Shown: positions 9,416 to 18,696 of the stretch, in pieces
How the letters are laid out: the number at the start of each line of letters is the position of its first letter
Position numbering within the stretch: the stretch's first letter is position 1
Notes under the pieces: model-generated
The model's database searches: none
Told to the model about the DNA's origin: nothing
Seen by the model: the letters and a program-made list of their open reading frames with translations, nothing else
NCBI RefSeq assembly: GCF_003054445.1
Contig: NC_042506.1
Location: 2,239,501-2,303,500 of the forward strand
Length of the DNA: 64,000 nucleotides
Source: Pichia kudriavzevii
Taxonomy: Eukaryota; Ascomycota; Pichiomycetes; Pichiales; Pichiaceae
Reading direction: 5' to 3'
Translations under genes and position numbers: made by a program

Positions 9416-10930
9416 CTAAATAATTAAATTGTCACCTCTGTAAGGGAAAGACATCGCATTGACAGCATCATACTCTCTCAATGGGAAATCAGACAAATCA
9501 GAAGCATAAGTTGCAACAGAATGTGCAATTAATTGGGTGTTAATTAAAAACGCATCCCATGCAATATTACTTAAGTCGTCACATAGTTGGTGGTAGCATC
9601 TATCCAAAACTTCACCGTTTTCTGCGTTGTTTTTCTCTGCGCCTGCTGCAATTCCACCACCCGGAATACCGTTTTCAATGAATCCGACATAATCAGAACG
9701 TCCATCAAATGGAATTAGTGTGTAGTTCAAACCTCTTGATTTATAATAATCAATATATAAGTTCTTCAATTCTTCTGAACCCTTTGGATTATCTACATTA
9801 TTTGCATCGTAGATTTCATACTCATAATTTGGCGATGCCATCATATCGTAATCCATAAATAATCTAATCTTATGGTTTTCCTCTGGTGTTAAGTTTTCAG
9901 CATAATAATTGGAACCTAGAAGTCCTTCCTCTTCAGCAGCCCACCATGCAAATCTAACCTTATTTTTAACTGTGAAGTTGGACAATTGCTTGGCAACTTC
10001 TAATAAGGAAATGGTACCTGAACCGTCATCATTAATACCAGGACCGGCACCGACCGAATCAGAATGTGCACCCAACATGACTATGTTATCGCTGTCACCT
10101 TCGACTGTTTCAGCAATAACATTAACAGTTGTGATTGGGCCGACAAACGAATCAATCGCAATTTCAGCTTCCACTAATTCTCCCTTATTCAATAAATCAA
10201 CATAATACTCACCATCAGCTTTGTTCAAGCCAACAGCAGGTGCTACATGAACACCTTTAGGTGGTACCCCTAACGTACCTTTAATGTCACCATCTTCGTT
10301 GTTATAAATAATTGCCACCTTAGCACCATTCTGTGCAGCCAATTGTGCCTTTGTACCGAAAGAACATTCACCTCTTTTAATAAGGGCAATTTTACCGTAC
10401 ATCTCAACATAGTCATCTAGTTGGCAGCCGCTGTTAGAAACCAATTTAACATCGCCCTTAACTGGTTTCTTGTGAGGTGTTGGAGGAGTCATGTCCATTG
10501 CAACCAAAGATTCTGGAGTTTTGCCGTTAATTGTACCATTGAATGAATAAATTTCAGACATAAAGGCCTTGAAAGGTTGTATTGAAACATCGTAGTAGCC
10601 ATCCAATTTTTTAAGCTCGTGTTTGATATATGCAATAGTACCCCAATGGCCTTTGCTTCCAATAACTCTAGTTGGGTGTCCCATCGATTTGTTTGAGTAT
10701 CCGGCAATATCATACAATGTCTGCGCACGTTCATACAGAGCGTCACGGGTAATAAAATCTTGCAATTCTGTGGAATTGACTAACGGTTTAGCTGGTTCCT
10801 TTCCCTCTCCAAGTAGTGCAGATAACTGATGTTCAACTTCATGCTCCAACTCTAATGCAGCTTGTGGAATTACAAGCCCATTTGCTAAGTTGGCAACAAT
10901 GAGCAACGATGTAAAAATGTTTAATTGCAT
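9416..10930 (-). CDS. APE3: vacuolar aminopeptidase Y (Ape3), M28 metallopeptidase
   Basis: Secreted/vacuolar zinc aminopeptidase of 504 aa. A signal peptide (about 1-18) and propeptide (to about 55) precede a protease-associated (PA) domain (about 140-260, GKIALIKRGECSFGTKA) inserted before the M28 catalytic core. Likely zinc ligands and catalytic residues: H289 (GAHSDS), D301 (INDDGSG), E333/E334 (AAEEEGLLGS), D362 (DYDM), H447 (CYHQLCDD). Several N-glycosylation sequons are present. The family releases N-terminal residues in the vacuole, helping amino-acid recycling. ATG at 10928-10930. Confidence 0.95.
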   Translation of the reverse strand: MQLNIFTSLLIVANLANGLVIPQAALELEHEVEHQLSALLGEGKEPAKPLVNSTELQDFITRDALYERAQTLYDIAGYSNKSMGHPTRVIGSKGHWGTIAYIKHELKKLDGYYDVSIQPFKAFMSEIYSFNGTINGKTPESLVAMDMTPPTPHKKPVKGDVKLVSNSGCQLDDYVEMYGKIALIKRGECSFGTKAQLAAQNGAKVAIIYNNEDGDIKGTLGVPPKGVHVAPAVGLNKADGEYYVDLLNKGELVEAEIAIDSFVGPITTVNVIAETVEGDSDNIVMLGAHSDSVGAGPGINDDGSGTISLLEVAKQLSNFTVKNKVRFAWWAAEEEGLLGSNYYAENLTPEENHKIRLFMDYDMMASPNYEYEIYDANNVDNPKGSEELKNLYIDYYKSRGLNYTLIPFDGRSDYVGFIENGIPGGGIAAGAEKNNAENGEVLDRCYHQLCDDLSNIAWDAFLINTQLIAHSVATYASDLSDFPLREYDAVNAMSFPYRGDNLII

Positions 10931-11611
10931 CTGTAACGAGTGTGTCTTAATGGTAGTGCTATTTTTGTTCTATGTATAAGTCCTGAGCAAATCCCCTATG
11001 CAATAACAACGTGAAAAAGTGTGGATAGTAGCCAATGAGTAATTTCGATGAGAGATGTCGCCCTTTATATGAGGATTGATAACACATAAAGATACAAAAA
11101 ACAAAAAAAACCGGCCCCCCGCCGCACTTTTGAGGAGGCACCAGATAAGAGAAACGGAATGCCGGTTCCTTTGAATAAGCAAGAAAAGTCAACTTTTGTG
11201 TGCGTGTTGTAAATAGATGTATTTGTTTTTGTATGTATGTGTTATAAATATTTTATAAAAATATGGGCAAAGAAAGTAAGAAATTACACCCCGATGAACA
11301 AAACTCAAACATAAATGTAAATGTAACTGTAACTGTAACTGTAACTGTAACTGTAACTGTAACTGTAACTGTAACTGTAACTGTAACTGTAACTGTAACT
11401 GTAACTGTAACTGTAACTGTAACTGTAACTGTAACTGTAACTGCAACTGTAACTGTAAATGTAACTGTAAATGTAATTGTAAATGTTGATTTTTTTAAAA
11501 CATGGGCAAAGAAAGACGGGAAAGACAAAAAGACAAGTAAAATAAGCAATACTGCCGTAGAAACAGCTAATGGTATAATTTTGAAATGTTACAATTGCGG
11601 TAGTGTCGGTA
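10931..11611. other. intergenic: APE3 promoter and PUF4-like 3' end
   Basis: Both flanking genes run leftward. The stretch holds a C-rich block near 11110-11125 and the hexanucleotide satellite described separately. No gene is supported; open frames across the satellite are simply translations of the repeat. Confidence 0.6.
11311..11484. repeat. hexanucleotide satellite (GTAACT)n
   Basis: Twenty consecutive perfect GTAACT units span 11323-11442. They are followed by variant units (GCAACT, GTAAAT, GTAATT) to about 11484 and preceded by two GTAAAT-like units. The tract is about 174 bp long, between the PUF4-like stop and the APE3 promoter. Decay is confined to both ends, as expected of a slippage-expanded array. 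Confidence 0.97.
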
Positions 11612-13654
11612 TCAACTATTAAAGTTAATAGGTGGTAGAAGTAAGCCAGTATCGTTCCTCCTTTTATCGAGTTCATTCAATATAGAGACGACTTTGGTGT
11701 AAATTCTCTTACCGTAATTAGTGTATCGGATGTTAGGTAAGATTGGGCGGATCATTTCAGCCATAACACATTTGATTTGCCAATCTGAGATTTCCAACGC
11801 TGTCTGAACGACATAATTACCATATTGGTTCTTGATTAGAGAAACTAAAGTATGTGCATTAATCAAAGATGCCAATAGAGGATGGATGGCCGAACTGTTT
11901 TGTAGATTTGAAGGATTGAGTTTAAGACATTTTTCAACCACATTTGACGAAAACTTGCCACAACTTAAAGGTATGATATCATTAGCAACTAAATTTAACA
12001 ACTGGATATTAATAGAGTCTATATTTAAGGAAATCAAATATTGAATAACATAATTACCAAACTGATCCTTCATCAGGTAAATACTGTTTGACAATATCTC
12101 ATTACTAATTTTTTCTATTTGGATATTTGAACATTTATTTAGTAGCTTCTGTAAAACACAACACCCATGTTTATGGGTTGAAATTTCCAGTAGATGAGTT
12201 ATAACCAACTCAACCAAGAAATCCAAATCTTCATCAAAGTAATGAGAGATTAATTTTTGAATAACGTGATTACCATTCATATCATGAACTAAAGGAACCA
12301 CAACAGGTTCGATTGCCCTTGAGATCAAATCATGATGATTTTCTGATGTTAAACAACCGATTAATTTTTGCAAAGCTCTAGTGCCATGTAAATTTGTTGC
12401 AATAGAATCAATTGAGGAAGAAATGTCAATAATGATCAAAGATAATTGAGATGGGGATGCATGGACCATTAATTTTTGAATTAAATAGTTTCCAAATGGG
12501 TCCATCATCAAAGAGGTTGAGTTTTTATATGTTGCGTTAAAGATGATGGGCATATTCTTGGAGACATCATCATCAATCAATTTCTGTAATTTTCTACAAC
12601 CATTTTGATCTTTTGATAGATTGATAATTTCCTCAGAGGATAATTTAGGTAGGTCGATTGTTGTAGGTAAACACGACAAACTCTTTGGCTGGGGTTGAGG
12701 AACATCTGGCAATCTTTTGGGATTAGAGTTGGCATTGGCATTGGTTTTAGAGTTAATTTTGGAATTGGTGGCTGAGTTGGTGGTCGAATTGGTGGCTGAA
12801 TTGGTGGTGTGGTTTGAGTTTGATGTTGTAACAGAGGAGATCGAGGCGTTTGAGAAAAGGGTATTTCTTCTAGTGTTTGGGTAAGCAGCCGAATTCTCTA
12901 TGGATAAGGTACTCAGTTGATGTTCTATTGATTGGGTATCGACGGAGTCATTTGCATTATCCCTTATGGAAGGTAAGGAGAAATCGTGGATATTAAAGGA
13001 GGAGAAATCGTTGGATTTCACTGGAGAGGCTGAGATTGATGGGAAAGTATTCAAGGTGGATAATGTGAAGACATTATTAACTGGTAGTGATGCCGATCTA
13101 TTATGCAAATGTAAGTTTGGTTTATAGTTATTCAGATGGAGATTGTTAGCAAAGTTGTTTGACAGGGTATAGTTGTTGATTGTGTCATAGTTATAAGGGG
13201 ACAATGGTGTGAATGGAGACTCTGCGTTAAGGGGAGCATTAGGAAATGAGGATGAGAACTGAGGCAATGAAAGGGGTGATTTGGAAAAGTCCATCGATGG
13301 TCTATGAGAGTGTGAGTTCTGGTTGAAGTTTTGATTTAAGTTTTGATTTAAGTTATGATTTAAGTTTTGGTATGAATTTTGGTATAAGTTTTGATTTGCA
13401 TCACTTAATGAGGAGAAGGGAGAGAGAAGTGGAACATTATTAGAGGTTTGGGGACCTGACTTTGGAGTGGCTAAGATGGCAGGGGCATGCATATAGTTTG
13501 AGTTTGAGTTTGAGTTTAAGCTTGGTGTAGGTGTTGAGTTGATAGACGGGACTGACAAGGCTGGGTTTGAGAGCCGATGGTGATTCTCTGCAGGGTGAAT
13601 TGAATTTATAAGGAGGTTTATGTTTGAGTCCACAATAGTGTCGTTTGCATCCAT
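11612..13654 (-). CDS. PUF4: Pumilio-family RNA-binding protein (Puf4-like)
   Basis: Post-transcriptional repressor that binds UGUA-containing 3' UTRs. ATG at 13652-13654 gives 680 aa; the frame extends upstream only from a TTG. The N-terminal half is Asn/Ser-rich and disordered, with TNSATNS repeats. The C-terminal ~330 residues are eight PUM repeats; those seen include GCRKLQKLI, GNYLIQKLM, GTRALQKLI, GNHVIQKLI, GCCVLQKLL, GNYVIQYLI, SSNVVEKCL and GNYVVQTAL. The block order HGTRALQKLIGCL / NGNHVIQ / HKHGCCVLQ / YGNYVVQTALEIS resembles S. cerevisiae Puf4 more than Puf3 or Mpt5. It is divergent from SLA1 across 1.0 kb. Confidence 0.8.
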   Translation of the reverse strand: MDANDTIVDSNINLLINSIHPAENHHRLSNPALSVPSINSTPTPSLNSNSNSNYMHAPAILATPKSGPQTSNNVPLLSPFSSLSDANQNLYQNSYQNLNHNLNQNLNQNFNQNSHSHRPSMDFSKSPLSLPQFSSSFPNAPLNAESPFTPLSPYNYDTINNYTLSNNFANNLHLNNYKPNLHLHNRSASLPVNNVFTLSTLNTFPSISASPVKSNDFSSFNIHDFSLPSIRDNANDSVDTQSIEHQLSTLSIENSAAYPNTRRNTLFSNASISSVTTSNSNHTTNSATNSTTNSATNSKINSKTNANANSNPKRLPDVPQPQPKSLSCLPTTIDLPKLSSEEIINLSKDQNGCRKLQKLIDDDVSKNMPIIFNATYKNSTSLMMDPFGNYLIQKLMVHASPSQLSLIIIDISSSIDSIATNLHGTRALQKLIGCLTSENHHDLISRAIEPVVVPLVHDMNGNHVIQKLISHYFDEDLDFLVELVITHLLEISTHKHGCCVLQKLLNKCSNIQIEKISNEILSNSIYLMKDQFGNYVIQYLISLNIDSINIQLLNLVANDIIPLSCGKFSSNVVEKCLKLNPSNLQNSSAIHPLLASLINAHTLVSLIKNQYGNYVVQTALEISDWQIKCVMAEMIRPILPNIRYTNYGKRIYTKVVSILNELDKRRNDTGLLLPPINFNS

Positions 13655-14672
13655 TGGGTTTAGGAAAGGGGTGGTGAAGAAGTTGGGAAGGGGATGGTAT
13701 TCTTCTTGCGTATAGGATGAAGAGTGGGATGGAGCTGATTTATGGAAGAGAGACAGTGGTGACAAGAGAGTGGGGGTACGAGAAAATATATATATATGTA
13801 TGTATGAGTATAAATATATATAAATATATGAAAATAAAAGTATGAGAACAAATGTGAAAGAGAATCCAGAAGTAAAGTATACACTACTGTATCGACACGT
13901 ATATGTCTCTATGGAAGTGTATGATTAAAGGTATCAAGGGGAATATATAAATAACCCCAAGGAGCAAGAGAAACATTAGGCTCGCAACACATAAACGGAG
14001 AGAGATATACGACAGGAGATATTGCACAGACCCGATAGATGCCATCAGATCAAGCAAGACACACAATTAGACAATACATGCACACAAACTCTCATTAACA
14101 CCGTGGCCATTACCATTGTCTCAAGGAAGCAAGCCAAATTTCTTTTGTTGTATCCCTGCCGGAAGATTTGCCAAGCCTCCGGTCCAGACTCGGTCCAGGG
14201 ACTCTTCCCGATTTCGAACAGTTTTCTTTTTCTCGCCTTTTCGATGATATTTTTTATTTTATATTATTTTATTATTTTTTTAATGTTTTATTATTTTTAT
14301 TATTTTTTTATTATTTTTTTTAATGTTTTATTATTTTTATTATTTTTTTATTATTTTTTTTATTTTATTATTTTTTTTTCCGAAAGTGCGGAAATGCGAA
14401 AATGCCCAATACGGAAACTGGCGGCATAAAGGGGATCGCTGAGCCCGCCTTTGGGGGAGAACACAGTGAGGAGGAAGAAGAGGGCGAGGAGAGAGACGAG
14501 AAAGGGGACGGAGAGGACGGGTTGCGCATTGCAGGAATCCAGTTTCAACCAATTCAGTGAATTACCAAATATGCTCAAATTGACATGAATACAGTAAAAA
14601 CATCAAATCTTAAACCCCCAATCCCATCTGCACATTTGGACATATACTCCCACCCACCTTTTCTTTTTAACA
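13655..14672. other. 1.0-kb divergent promoter region, PUF4-like/SLA1
   Basis: Contains TA/TG-rich sequence at 13785-13830, a direct repeat CGGTCCAG (14180-14187 and 14191-14198), an A/T-only block with a tandem duplication (described separately), and a polypurine stretch around 14450-14520. No coding potential is seen. Confidence 0.6.
14281..14360. repeat. exact 40-bp tandem duplication in poly(dA:dT)
   Basis: Bases 14281-14320 and 14321-14360 are identical 40-mers made almost only of T and A, each beginning TAATGTTTTATTATTTTTAT. They sit in a longer T-rich block (about 14240-14380) in the middle of the PUF4-like/SLA1 divergent promoter. Such tracts usually exclude nucleosomes. Confidence 0.95.
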
Positions 14673-17600
14673 ATGTCGGCACCGTTTATAGGCATCTACA
14701 CTGCCGTCTACGACTATACAGCCCAAAACGACGAAGAATTGTCCATCAAGGAAAGCGACATTCTTTATCTATTGGAGAAGTCGGATTTCGACGACTGGTG
14801 GCTGGTGAAGAAGAGAGTCTTGGACGCCAACGTTGAGGAGCCGCAGGGATTGGTCCCTAGATCGTACATCGAGCCAGCTGTCCCCAAGGAAAAGGCAATT
14901 GCTCTGTATGATTACACAAAGCAAACCGAGGAAGAACTCTCCTTTAGTGAAAACACCCAATTCAACGTGTACGACTCATCGGATCCTAATTGGACGCTGG
15001 TGGATATCAACGGCCAGCAGTTTGGGTTTGTTCCGGGAAACTACATTGACATTGTCAAGTCGCAACAGCCACAACAACAACAACAACAACAACAACCCGT
15101 TCTACCTATTCAACCGCAAGCGTCTCAACCTACTGCCTCTCTAACTGCATTTCCTACCCCCTCGTTTCAATCGGCGTCCACCCAATCATTTCCTAAACCT
15201 CCTCAAAGAAGTGACAGGACTTCTCAAAGTCCTTCGAAGCTGGACAACTATAGAAACACCAACGAAGGATATGGACGTGAAGACCTCGACCACGGACAAG
15301 ATGGCGAAGAACCTCCTCGTATGCCGGCAAGACCATCCGGTAATGACAATACAACTTCAACTTCTCGTTCGACCCGTTCAAATGGAAAATCTTACTTTAA
15401 TAATAAAAACAACAATGAAAGTAGCAATGGCTATGATGATGATAATGATTATCCTGATGGTGATGATGATGATGATGATGATTATGGCAAGGCAGCTGTG
15501 TCTTCATCGCGTTCTAGATCAGGCACGCAAACCTCTCATATGTCACGGAGGAAATCCATATCCAACTTTTTCCATTCAAGTAAAAAAGATGATGAAGTTA
15601 TAGAGCCAATCCATGGCGATTTTGCTTGGAAAATGCACGAAATCGACGGCAAAAAGAAAAGATCAGGAGTGTTGGAAATTGGTAATGGCAAGATCTACAT
15701 TGATATCGATAACAAGTACAATGAATCATGGTCAATTGCTAATTTGGTCAATTACAATGCCGAAAAGAAACACGTTTTTCTTGATTTCAAATCGCCTTCT
15801 GAATCTTTTGAACTACATGTAGGTAATAAAGATTCTGCTCAAGCAATCATGTCGATTTTGGGCGATATGAAAGGGTTACATACTCAATCTGCTTTGGCTG
15901 ATGTAAAGAAAGCCCAAAGAGAAGGTTACGAGGCTGGTTTAGCATCCTCCACTTCTGATTCTTCTCCGATCATGGGTGTGATTTTGTACGATTTTGATGG
16001 TGCCGATGATGATGAATTGACTTGTCGGGAAGGCGATAAGGTTTTAATTATTAACAGTAAAAAGTCAAAAGAATGGTGGATGGTTGAAAATTCCAGGGGT
16101 AAACGTGGTGTTGTACCTTCAAACTATATCAAATTGCTTTCAAAGAAAACTAAAAACGGTATCTCCGATGGCTCTTCCAATAATAATGGTAGTAGTAGTA
16201 GTGGTGGTGGATTTATTAAAAACCTATTAGGTTCTAGTAAATCTCCAAAGAAAAAATCTTCTAAAGATAAGGACCGTGAAGAGAGAGAACTACGTGAAAG
16301 GGCAAGAATTCAAATGGAAAAAGAAGAGCTTGCCAGACAACGTCGCCTTGTCGAGTCTAAGGAAAAGAGTTTATTAGAACGTGAAAGAGAACAACGTGCA
16401 AAACGTGAAAAAATCCGTCGTTACGATGAGAAATTACGTGAAAGAGAACGTCAAAGAAGCCGTGACTCAAAATCATCTTCTAAAAACTCCGAAAAACAAT
16501 TTGAACAACCAAACCCTCATCGGGTTCGTACTTGGATTGATAGATCTGGCGCATTCAAAGTTGAAGCTGAATTTTTGGGTGTTCAAAACGGTAAAATCCA
16601 TGTTCATAAAACAAACGGCGTCAAAATTGCCGTCGATGCTAATAAAATTTCAAACGAAGATTTAGAGTATGTTGAAAGAATCACCGGTACTTCATTAGAG
16701 AAATACAAGCAAAAATTCGACAGGGAAGTCGCTCCAACTTCTTCCAGTTCAAGTCAAAATAGAATTAGTTCTCAGCCTCCACAAGCTCAACTGCAGCCTC
16801 AATCAACTGAACCGTCATTACCTTCACGTGATTCCTCTTCCGCGGTCGCACGTCAAAAGGCAAAGGCCATTCCATTACGTGCCGATCTAATTGATTATTG
16901 GTTCAACGTATGTGTGGAATCTGGTGTTGATGTTGCTGTTTGTGATAGATATGCTAGGAATTTTGCCCAGGAACAAGTTGATGAATCTGTCTTAGGCGAA
17001 GTAACACCCGCATTGATGCGTACTCTGGGTGTCAGGGAAGGAGACATATTGAAGATAAAGAGATACATAGACATGAAATTGGGTAGATCTAAATCGCCAA
17101 GTGATCCATTACCGCCTCAACCCCAAACCTCAGCAACTGAAGATGAATGGACTTCAAGGCCTGCTGCATCTATTTCCAATCAACAGCAGTCCAGTAGTAT
17201 TCTAGCATCACCTCCACCTCCAACTAAGTCTGACTCTAAACAAGTAACTCCTCAAATCACCGGTTCGATTGTTGATTTATTGAATATTAAACCCATGGAG
17301 CCTACAAAAACAGGCGTTACTCCAGTCAAGCCGGTCAGCCAAGCACCTCCAAGAAATCTGGAACCGTTAACTGCAACCACAACTGGAGCTGCAACTAAGT
17401 CTGACACTACAGGCGCTAATCTAATGCCAATGACTCAACAAAAGACGTCATCGACACAACAACCAATTATTGCTATGCCAACTGGGTTTGTCCCAATAAC
17501 AATGGTTCCAATGATGACTGGTATGATGACTGGTATGATGACTGGTATGCGTACTGGTGGTATCTCCGGAGGATTGATAAACCCTACAATGACAGGTGGT

Positions 17601-18449
17601 GCGCCTATGACTACATTTGGTGTCCAATCACTAGCACAACAACCCCAAGCACAACAGCAGCAGAAAACAGGAGGTTTTATTTTACCATTAAATACTGGTG
17701 CACAGAATATGAACATGCCGCAAACTACATTTGGGGCAATTCCTTCCATGGCTACCGGTGGTGCTGGTACGGGTATTGTTAAATTACAACCAACCGGTGT
17801 AAAATTACAGAAAACTGGTGGTTTTGGTGTAATGCAACCAACAATGAAGACTGGCGGGGGGTTTGTGCCGCAAACATCTTTTGGCATGCAACTGAATAAT
17901 GCAGTTACTGGAGGTAATACTATGAATAACGCTTTGACTGGCGGATTGATGCCTCAAACATCATTTATGAATCCAGCAATTACTGGTGGTAATAACATGA
18001 TGCCACAGACATCTTTTATGAATCCAGCCATTACTGGTGGTAATAACATGATGCCACAGACATCTTTTATGAATCCTACCATGACCGGTGGTCTACAAAT
18101 GCAAAATCCTGCCGTGACTGGTAATAATATGATGCCACAGACATCGTTTATGAATCCAGCAATTACTGGTGGTAATAGCATGATACCACAGACATCTTTT
18201 ATGAATCCTACCATGACCGGTGGCCTGCAAATACAAAATCCAGCAACAACTGGTGGTATGCTTCCACCTACATCGTTTATGAATCCTGCAACCACTGGAG
18301 GCATGATGTCAAATACTTCATTTGGCGGTGCTGCTCAGTTGCAACCGCAAGCTACAGGATTTGGATTTGGTAATGGCGGAAATAGCAGTACTGGTAAACA
18401 ACAGGCTAATTTGGCAAATGCAACCGCTGATAATCCTTTTGGATTCTGA
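14673..18449 (+). CDS. SLA1: actin-patch endocytic adaptor Sla1
   Basis: Coat protein of cortical actin patches that links cargo, clathrin, Las17 and Pan1/End3. The 1258-aa product has the full Sla1 layout: SH3-1 (about 4-67), SH3-2 (about 72-130, ALYDYTKQTEEELSF), poly-Gln, acidic Asp run, a conserved mid region, SH3-3 (about 434-490, VILYDFDGADDDELTC), a charged coiled segment, SHD1 (about 613-673), the SHD2/SAM domain (about 735-808, DLIDYWFNVCVESGV), and a long C-terminus with many Thr-Gly motifs of the type phosphorylated by Ark1/Prk1. SHD1 reads NPF-type endocytic signals; the protein itself ends DNPFGF. ATG at 14673 sits behind a pyrimidine-rich leader. CTG at 14904-14906 encodes the invariant Leu of ALYDY. 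Confidence 0.98.
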   Translation: MSAPFIGIYTAVYDYTAQNDEELSIKESDILYLLEKSDFDDWWLVKKRVLDANVEEPQGLVPRSYIEPAVPKEKAIALYDYTKQTEEELSFSENTQFNVYDSSDPNWTLVDINGQQFGFVPGNYIDIVKSQQPQQQQQQQQPVLPIQPQASQPTASLTAFPTPSFQSASTQSFPKPPQRSDRTSQSPSKLDNYRNTNEGYGREDLDHGQDGEEPPRMPARPSGNDNTTSTSRSTRSNGKSYFNNKNNNESSNGYDDDNDYPDGDDDDDDDYGKAAVSSSRSRSGTQTSHMSRRKSISNFFHSSKKDDEVIEPIHGDFAWKMHEIDGKKKRSGVLEIGNGKIYIDIDNKYNESWSIANLVNYNAEKKHVFLDFKSPSESFELHVGNKDSAQAIMSILGDMKGLHTQSALADVKKAQREGYEAGLASSTSDSSPIMGVILYDFDGADDDELTCREGDKVLIINSKKSKEWWMVENSRGKRGVVPSNYIKLLSKKTKNGISDGSSNNNGSSSSGGGFIKNLLGSSKSPKKKSSKDKDREERELRERARIQMEKEELARQRRLVESKEKSLLEREREQRAKREKIRRYDEKLRERERQRSRDSKSSSKNSEKQFEQPNPHRVRTWIDRSGAFKVEAEFLGVQNGKIHVHKTNGVKIAVDANKISNEDLEYVERITGTSLEKYKQKFDREVAPTSSSSSQNRISSQPPQAQLQPQSTEPSLPSRDSSSAVARQKAKAIPLRADLIDYWFNVCVESGVDVAVCDRYARNFAQEQVDESVLGEVTPALMRTLGVREGDILKIKRYIDMKLGRSKSPSDPLPPQPQTSATEDEWTSRPAASISNQQQSSSILASPPPPTKSDSKQVTPQITGSIVDLLNIKPMEPTKTGVTPVKPVSQAPPRNLEPLTATTTGAATKSDTTGANLMPMTQQKTSSTQQPIIAMPTGFVPITMVPMMTGMMTGMMTGMRTGGISGGLINPTMTGGAPMTTFGVQSLAQQPQAQQQQKTGGFILPLNTGAQNMNMPQTTFGAIPSMATGGAGTGIVKLQPTGVKLQKTGGFGVMQPTMKTGGGFVPQTSFGMQLNNAVTGGNTMNNALTGGLMPQTSFMNPAITGGNNMMPQTSFMNPAITGGNNMMPQTSFMNPTMTGGLQMQNPAVTGNNMMPQTSFMNPAITGGNSMIPQTSFMNPTMTGGLQIQNPATTGGMLPPTSFMNPATTGGMMSNTSFGGAAQLQPQATGFGFGNGGNSSTGKQQANLANATADNPFGF
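17940..18300 (+). repeat. 51-bp coding repeats in the SLA1 C-terminus
   Basis: Near-identical 51-bp units (one begins at 17991, the next at 18042) encode MMPQTSFMNPAITGGNN and variants. Each unit carries a TGG motif preceded by a Gln/Thr-containing stretch, so copy number sets the number of potential Ark1/Prk1 phosphosites. High identity between units suggests recent expansion or gene conversion. Confidence 0.9.
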
Positions 18450-18696
18450 ATAAAAAAGAGTAACCCATTGAATGCATCAACAGGTTAGACCTAAGCTAGG
18501 CAAACTCCATAGACTCTGTAAAAATTTATATCACTTTAATCGAACTTTTCAGTAATTTCTTCAGCTTTATTTTGAAAAAGTTATTTTACATGTTCATTAA
18601 TATAAAAAGGTAGTAATAATACTGAAAATATAATGTACAAAATACGTTAAAACACAATACAATAAGTAGTTAACAAAGCAAAAGGGCATTCCCTAA

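Noticed and set aside
11253-11676. Open frames on both strands across the hexanucleotide array (TV, QL and YS repeats)
   Set aside because: They are translations of a 6-bp repeat that is open in several frames and have no other coding character.
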